NCBI GenBank assembly: GCA_964387935.1
Contig: CAYLZN010000073.1
Span: forward strand, 1 to 20,013
From: CAYLZN01 sp964387935
GTDB taxonomy: Bacteria > Acidobacteriota > Vicinamibacteria > Vicinamibacterales > JAFNAJ01
Direction: 5' to 3'
DNA length: 20,013 nt
Both the position numbers and the translations under genes were made by a program. The notes below the pieces were generated by a model. It worked only from the letters and a program-made list of their open reading frames with translations. It made no database searches and was not told where the DNA came from. Of the stretch, positions 15,965 to 20,013 are shown in pieces. Every line of letters starts with the position of its first letter. The stretch's first letter is position 1.

Positions 15965-18900
15965 AAAACGTCAGTTTGAACCCGAACTGCGCCGGCGTGC
16001 TGATCGCGGTCCCGATACCGGTGAAGTTCGTTTCGTTGAAGACATTGAAGGCTTCGAGCCTGAACTGCGCCCTGACCCCCTGCGTGATGACGAAGTTCTT
16101 GAACAACCCGAAGTCGGTAATGTGACGATACGGCCCGCGCACCACGCTGCGCGGGGCGTTGCCGAACTGGTTGGCCGCCGGCTGTGCAAAGGCCGCGGTA
16201 TTGAACCACTGCGCGATCTCCTTCGGGCCTTCGGGATCGCCAATCAAGTCAGGGCGACGCGAGATGTTGCCAAACGAGTTCATGGAGTTGGTGGCAGTCG
16301 TGATCGTCAGCGGCACGCCGCTCTCGTAGCGGGTGAACCCGGTCAACTGCCAGCCGCCAACGACGTTGTACATGAACCGGTTGCCGGGGTCGTTGAAGAA
16401 CGGCAGCTCCCAGATCCAGTTCAGGCCGAAGATGTGCGTCCGGTCGTAGCTCGCCACGGCGCGCTCGGCGTCCAGGTTGTTGATGTTCTGGGCCAGGGTT
16501 GACCGGTCGTCCGGCGAATCGGTCTCCACCTTGGAAAGCGTGTAGTTCACGTTGAACTGCACCCCGTTCCTGAAGCGGCGTGACAGGCTCGTCTGCAACG
16601 AGTGGTAGATCGAGTCCGCGTCGGTCGCGCGCATCGTGATGTTGCCCCAGCCGGAATACGGCCGCGCCGCATTCGACGGTGAGCCCGTGCCCGTGGGCGT
16701 CTGGTTGATGTCGTACGCGCGCAGCAGATTGCGACCCGCACTGCCCACGTAGGCGATGTCCGCCGCGAGATCCCACCCGAGCTGACGCTGCACCCCGAGG
16801 CTCCACTGGTGCGTCGTCGGAATCTTGAAGTCCGTGCTCATGGCAATCAGATTCGGCACGAGCACCTCGTTGTCGCGGGCCGCGCCTGCCGTGGGATTGC
16901 CGAACGTCGGACCCGAACCGCCGGTCGCGTTGACGACAGCCGTGAACGCGAATGGCGGGTTGACGAACGCGTTCTGCAGCGCAATCCCGACGAGCGTGCG
17001 GTCGAAGTAGGTGCCGTAGCCACCACGCACGGCCGTACGGCCGTCTCCGGCCACGTCCCAGGCAAACCCCACACGCGGCCCGAACGTCGCCCACGGGCTC
17101 TCGACGACACGCCGGTCGTAGGGTGAGTTCTGTCCGGCAATGATCATCCCGTTCAGCGGATCGCCGGTGCCTTTCACGCGCACGTTGGCCGACGAGATCT
17201 GATACGCCTTTGATCGGTCGAACGCCGAGGGGTCGAAGTTCGTGAGCACGTCTTCGGTGTCGACCGGCTGACGGATCCACGACCAGCGCAGGCCGAGGTT
17301 CAAGGTCAGATTGGGCTTCACCTTCCAGTCGTCCTGCGCGAAGGCTTCGTACATGTCGTAGCGAAGGTGCGACGTGATGTCCACGTTGGTCTCGCTGTAG
17401 GAGTTCGCGCGTCCCAGCAGGAAATCGGCGAACGCATCGCCCGTCGACGCGAACACCCCTGCCGTCGAGGAGCCGGGGAAGTTGAACGCGCCGTTGGTGC
17501 CGCTGGCCGCGTTCTCGTTCTTGAACTCCCAGGAGAACAGGAAGCCGCCCTTGATGCTGTGGTTGCCCTTGATCCAGGTCAGCGTGTCCTTGATGCGGTG
17601 GGAGCCGTAGGTATTGTCGTACGGGCCGAAGAAGTTCCAGCCCCCGTACCCGCCGGCGCCGAACGAGATGCCGGGCAGGATGTCGTCACCCGGGCTCCCC
17701 GTGTACACCTTCGGGACGGCCACATTGCGTTCGTACGTTCCGTTCAGGGTGCTGAGGATCGCCCCGCGGCTGTACTGATAAGCCGCTTCGTTGAACATGT
17801 TGGACGAAAGCACCCAGTTCCACGCGCCCACGAAACCGCGGCCCGGCTGATCCGAATCGAGGCTGGCGAGCCCTGGGAAACTGGTCTGCGCGCTGCCGAA
17901 CACCTCGCCAAACTGCTGGTCGGCAGGCAGGGCGTCATGGATGAACCGGCCGTACACGAGGTGTGCCGGCGAGACACGGAAGTCCATCCTGATGAGCTCT
18001 TCGCGGAAGTCCACTCCCGTCGTCGCCGAGGTGCTGAAGTTGCGGTTGCCGCCGAGCACGTTCGGGTCCGCGTTGGGTTCGGGGAAGTACTGCAGCAGCG
18101 CGCGCGCGATCGGGTCGATGCGGCTGGCGGGAATGGTGTTGCCGGGGAAGGGAAGCCCGGTGGTGGGATCGACGATCGTGATGGGGAACTCGCTGAAGTC
18201 CCCGTTGCGCTGCCGGGCCGTGGGCACGCGCGTGTTGATGACGCCGGTGCCAAAGGGTCGCTCCCAGCTTCTGAACTCGTGGCCCCAGAAGAAGAACAGC
18301 TTGTCCCTCAGGACAGGCCCGCCGATGGTGTAACCGTAGTTGTCGTACTCGAGCGGCGCCGCATCGCGCTTCCCGTTCCTGTCAGCATCCAACGTTCCGA
18401 AGAAGGGTGCCGCATCGAGCCCGTCGCGGCGCAGGAACCAGAATCCTGTGCCGTTGAAGAGATTCGTACCGGACTTGGTGACGACGTTCACCTGGCCGCC
18501 GCCGCTGCGCCCGAACTCTGCGCTGTAGTTGGACCGCAGGATCTTCACCTCGGCCACCGCGTCCATGTTCACGAAGTTGATCAGGCCCAGGTTCGACCCC
18601 GCGTCGTTGTTGTCGGCGCCGTCGATCATCCAGGAGTTCTGGGCCGCGCGCCCGCCGTTCACGGACACCGCGGTCGTCCCGCCGGTGAGGCCGGGGACAA
18701 TCCAGGAGTTCGTGCTCGACGAAACGCCCGGCTGCATCGCCACGAGTTGGATCACGCTGCGGCCGTTGAGCGGCATCTGCGACACCTGCGCCTGGTTGAT
18801 CAGCGTGCTGATCTCCGAGGTCTCGGTCTTGATGATGGGCGACGCCGCGACGACCTCCACGGTCTCGGAGAGGGTGCCCGGCTCGAGCGTCGCGTCGATG

Positions 18901-19220
18901 CGCAGGCGATCGTTGACGCTCAGTTCGAGGCCGGAACGGACGAACTTCTTGAAGCCTTCCAACTCGACCGCCACTTCGTACCGGCCGATGGGCAGCAAGG
19001 GCACGACGTAGCCGCCCGTGGCGTCCGTCACCACCGTCCATGCCGCGTTGGTGCCGACGTTGGTGACCGTGACCGTGACGCCGGGGATGGCGCCGCCGCT
19101 CTGGTCCTTGACGATGCCCGTGATGGTGCCCGTGGTTTCCTGGGCACTGGCCCCGGCCAACCCGACCGCGAGCAGCAGCCCGGCCGCCAGCAGCGCGCGC
19201 AGGAGACGTCCAAGATTCAT
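15963..19220 (-). CDS. Oar-like TonB-dependent receptor with N-terminal carboxypeptidase-regulatory domain
   Basis: This is a 1085-residue outer-membrane protein, of the large type abundant in Acidobacteria. The signal peptide is MNLGRLLRALLAAGLLLAVG then LAGASA, with cleavage before QETTG. Residues about 31-115 form the carboxypeptidase-D regulatory-like beta-sandwich (TGIVKDQSGGAIPGVTVTVTN). The plug follows at about 130-250, with NYSAEFGRSGGGQVNVVTKS (231-250). A long beta-barrel then ends in FGFKLTF with the terminal Phe needed for barrel assembly. I chose the ATG at 19220 because it opens the signal peptide and has GGAGGA six bases upstream; the frame is open 26 codons further. Family members import large nutrients such as oligosaccharides, but the substrate is not apparent, and no SusD-like or TonB gene is adjacent. 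Confidence 0.93.
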   Translation of the reverse strand: MNLGRLLRALLAAGLLLAVGLAGASAQETTGTITGIVKDQSGGAIPGVTVTVTNVGTNAAWTVVTDATGGYVVPLLPIGRYEVAVELEGFKKFVRSGLELSVNDRLRIDATLEPGTLSETVEVVAASPIIKTETSEISTLINQAQVSQMPLNGRSVIQLVAMQPGVSSSTNSWIVPGLTGGTTAVSVNGGRAAQNSWMIDGADNNDAGSNLGLINFVNMDAVAEVKILRSNYSAEFGRSGGGQVNVVTKSGTNLFNGTGFWFLRRDGLDAAPFFGTLDADRNGKRDAAPLEYDNYGYTIGGPVLRDKLFFFWGHEFRSWERPFGTGVINTRVPTARQRNGDFSEFPITIVDPTTGLPFPGNTIPASRIDPIARALLQYFPEPNADPNVLGGNRNFSTSATTGVDFREELIRMDFRVSPAHLVYGRFIHDALPADQQFGEVFGSAQTSFPGLASLDSDQPGRGFVGAWNWVLSSNMFNEAAYQYSRGAILSTLNGTYERNVAVPKVYTGSPGDDILPGISFGAGGYGGWNFFGPYDNTYGSHRIKDTLTWIKGNHSIKGGFLFSWEFKNENAASGTNGAFNFPGSSTAGVFASTGDAFADFLLGRANSYSETNVDITSHLRYDMYEAFAQDDWKVKPNLTLNLGLRWSWIRQPVDTEDVLTNFDPSAFDRSKAYQISSANVRVKGTGDPLNGMIIAGQNSPYDRRVVESPWATFGPRVGFAWDVAGDGRTAVRGGYGTYFDRTLVGIALQNAFVNPPFAFTAVVNATGGSGPTFGNPTAGAARDNEVLVPNLIAMSTDFKIPTTHQWSLGVQRQLGWDLAADIAYVGSAGRNLLRAYDINQTPTGTGSPSNAARPYSGWGNITMRATDADSIYHSLQTSLSRRFRNGVQFNVNYTLSKVETDSPDDRSTLAQNINNLDAERAVASYDRTHIFGLNWIWELPFFNDPGNRFMYNVVGGWQLTGFTRYESGVPLTITTATNSMNSFGNISRRPDLIGDPEGPKEIAQWFNTAAFAQPAANQFGNAPRSVVRGPYRHITDFGLFKNFVITQGVRAQFRLEAFNVFNETNFTGIGTAISTPAQFGFKLTF

Positions 19221-19250
19221 GGGATTCCTCCGGAGGGGAGCGAAAGACAC

Positions 19251-19266
19251 GACCGCAGACGCGGTC
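19251..19266. promoter_or_regulatory. Short perfect inverted repeat in the receptor leader
   Basis: GACCGC (19251-19256) and GCGGTC (19261-19266) flank AGAC, ending 30 bases before the receptor start codon. It could be an operator half-site pair or a leader hairpin. A 6-bp stem is also easily found by chance in this base composition. Confidence 0.25.
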
Positions 19267-19411
19267 AGCGGCTCCTGAAGCAGTACCGATGCCGCCACGC
19301 GTCACGCCGGGTCACAGATTCTGCGGCGTTTTTCTTTGAGATTTGGCCCGATCTCCCTGAATGCCGCGACCCGGCAATCCAAAGAGATGAAGGGGATTCA
19401 AATGGTTGGAT

Positions 19412-19446
19412 CAGTTACCAGTTGCCAGTTACCAGTTACCAGCAAC
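19412..19446. repeat. Heptamer tandem array, five units of CAGTTAC type
   Basis: Units start at 19412, 19419, 19426, 19433 and 19440. Three are exactly CAGTTAC, one is CAGTTGC and the last is CAGCAAC. It lies in the gap upstream of mfd and of the receptor gene. Confidence 0.9.
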
Positions 19447-19455
19447 TGGACAAGC

Positions 19456-19490
19456 ACCGAGAACCGATAACCGACAACCGAGGACCGATC
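19456..19490. repeat. Heptamer tandem array, five units of ACCGANN type
   Basis: Units start at 19456, 19463, 19470, 19477 and 19484. All five begin ACCGA and the last two bases vary (GA, TA, CA, GG, TC). It sits nine bases after the CAGTTAC array and has the same period and copy number but a different unit. Confidence 0.9.
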
Positions 19491-19529
19491 GTGTAGGATC
19501 GAGAGTTCCGGGCTGAAGTTCGCCCCCGC

Positions 19530-20013
19530 ATGCTGTCGAGCGCGTCCCCGTCCTCCTCCCTCTCGTTGCGGGCCCTGTTCAAGGCCGCCGCAAAGGGGGC
19601 AGGTCTGCTCGACGGCGCCCCCGCGCTCACAGGTCTCTCGAGCGCCGCCAAGGCCCTCGCCGTCGCCACGGCCGCAGCCGACGGCCCGGTCCTCCTCGTC
19701 GTCCCCACGGACCGCGATATCGAGCCGATGGTGGACGATGCCCGGTTCTTTCTGGGAGCGCTGGAAGGCCTGTCCGCGGCCGACGCCGAGCGGGCGGTCC
19801 TGCCGTTGCCTTCACCCGAGGTGGACCCGTATCGCGGCCTGTCGCCGCACTTCGACGTCGCGTCGGCCCGGGCGCGGGCGCTGCACGCGCTGGCCGCCCG
19901 CTCGGCGCGCCTCGTGATCGCCTCGGCCGCGGCGTTCCTGCCGCGGATGAGCCCGCCCGACCGCCTGCTCCAGGCAGCGCGCGTGCTCAAGCCCGGCGAC
20001 GAACTGGCGCCCG
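19530..20013 (+). CDS. mfd: Transcription-repair coupling factor Mfd, N-terminal part (3'-truncated by window edge)
   Basis: The first 161 codons of Mfd are present; the gene runs off the right edge (full length in the family is about 1,150 residues). Mfd removes RNA polymerase stalled at DNA damage and recruits UvrA for nucleotide excision repair. The visible part is the UvrB-homologous N-terminal module. VLLVVPTDRDIEPMVDDARFFLG is the first strand-helix region. LPSPEVDPYRGLSPHFDVASARARALHAL and LVIASAAAFLPRM then match the Mfd pattern of a P-E-x-x-P-Y region followed by re-reading of the ARxxAL helix. The ATG at 19530 is the only ATG or GTG between the in-frame stop at 19494 and the homologous region. 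Its ribosome binding site is weak. Confidence 0.85.
   Translation, partial: MLSSASPSSSLSLRALFKAAAKGAGLLDGAPALTGLSSAAKALAVATAAADGPVLLVVPTDRDIEPMVDDARFFLGALEGLSAADAERAVLPLPSPEVDPYRGLSPHFDVASARARALHALAARSARLVIASAAAFLPRMSPPDRLLQAARVLKPGDELAP

Larger units (their letters stand above)
19221..19529. other. Intergenic region between the divergent receptor and mfd genes
   Basis: This 309-base gap holds the promoters of two divergent genes, but I cannot place hexamers with confidence. It contains a 6-bp inverted repeat near the receptor start, an A/T-richer patch (19321-19345, including TTTTTCTTTGAG) that stands out against the surroundings, and two adjacent heptamer arrays. No additional coding sequence is supported. 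Confidence 0.7.

Noticed and set aside
15941..19430. Receptor gene with flanking inverted repeats read as an insertion sequence or composite transposon
   Set aside because: There is no transposase or integrase between or near the repeats and no target-site duplication I could identify; the repeats also belong to heptamer arrays rather than typical terminal repeats.
19412..19490. Heptamer arrays read as a CRISPR array
   Set aside because: The units are 7 bases with no spacers, and no cas gene is present.
17367..19496. Plus-strand open frame of 709 codons antisense to the TonB receptor
   Set aside because: The receptor on the other strand has signal peptide, plug and barrel motifs; the antisense product is composition-driven.

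Overview
The window comes from a high-G+C bacterium, most likely an acidobacterium of the Vicinamibacteria type. That inference rests on gene content: a very large Oar-like TonB-dependent receptor with a carboxypeptidase-regulatory N-terminal domain, a cytoplasmic Hanks-type kinase fused to a TolB-like domain and TPRs, a DUF3473-type polysaccharide deacetylase, and an Mfd N-terminus with an acidobacterial flavour. No rRNA, tRNA, CRISPR array, transposase or phage gene was seen.

Bases 1-8184 (+) form one tightly packed gene run. The F1 part of the F-type ATP synthase comes first (atpH, cut by the window edge, then atpA, atpG, atpD, atpC). It continues with almost no gaps into a PP2C-type Ser/Thr phosphatase, an ABC-2 polysaccharide export permease and its ATPase (Wzm/Wzt type, with a C-terminal carbohydrate-binding-type domain), and a stand-alone heptose-1-phosphate adenylyltransferase. 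Energy generation, a signalling phosphatase and surface-glycan export/LPS-core precursor supply therefore appear to share transcription.

Bases 8211-11406 (-) hold, in transcription order, a secreted protein of unknown function, a DUF3473-type polysaccharide deacetylase, a SAM-dependent methyltransferase whose ribosome binding site overlaps the deacetylase stop codon, and a VapBC/FitAB-type toxin-antitoxin pair. A perfect 17-bp inverted repeat lies directly before the antitoxin start and is the probable autoregulatory operator.

A divergent promoter region (11407-11521) leads into the Ser/Thr kinase-TolB-TPR protein (+), which converges on a multi-spanning GT-C-like membrane protein (-). A 9-bp hairpin lies between their 3' ends. 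Next is the TonB-dependent receptor (15963-19220, -), and finally the first 161 codons of mfd (+), running off the right edge.

The most unusual non-coding feature is a set of short heptameric (7-bp period) tandem arrays on both sides of the TonB receptor gene. Two adjacent five-unit arrays lie upstream (19412-19446 and 19456-19490). A three-unit array overlaps the receptor stop codon and is an inverted, 21-of-22 identical copy of part of the upstream array. A further degenerate five-unit array with a different core lies at 15834-15868. They resemble the short tandemly repeated repetitive (STRR) sequences known from cyanobacteria and may be a dispersed repeat class of this genome.
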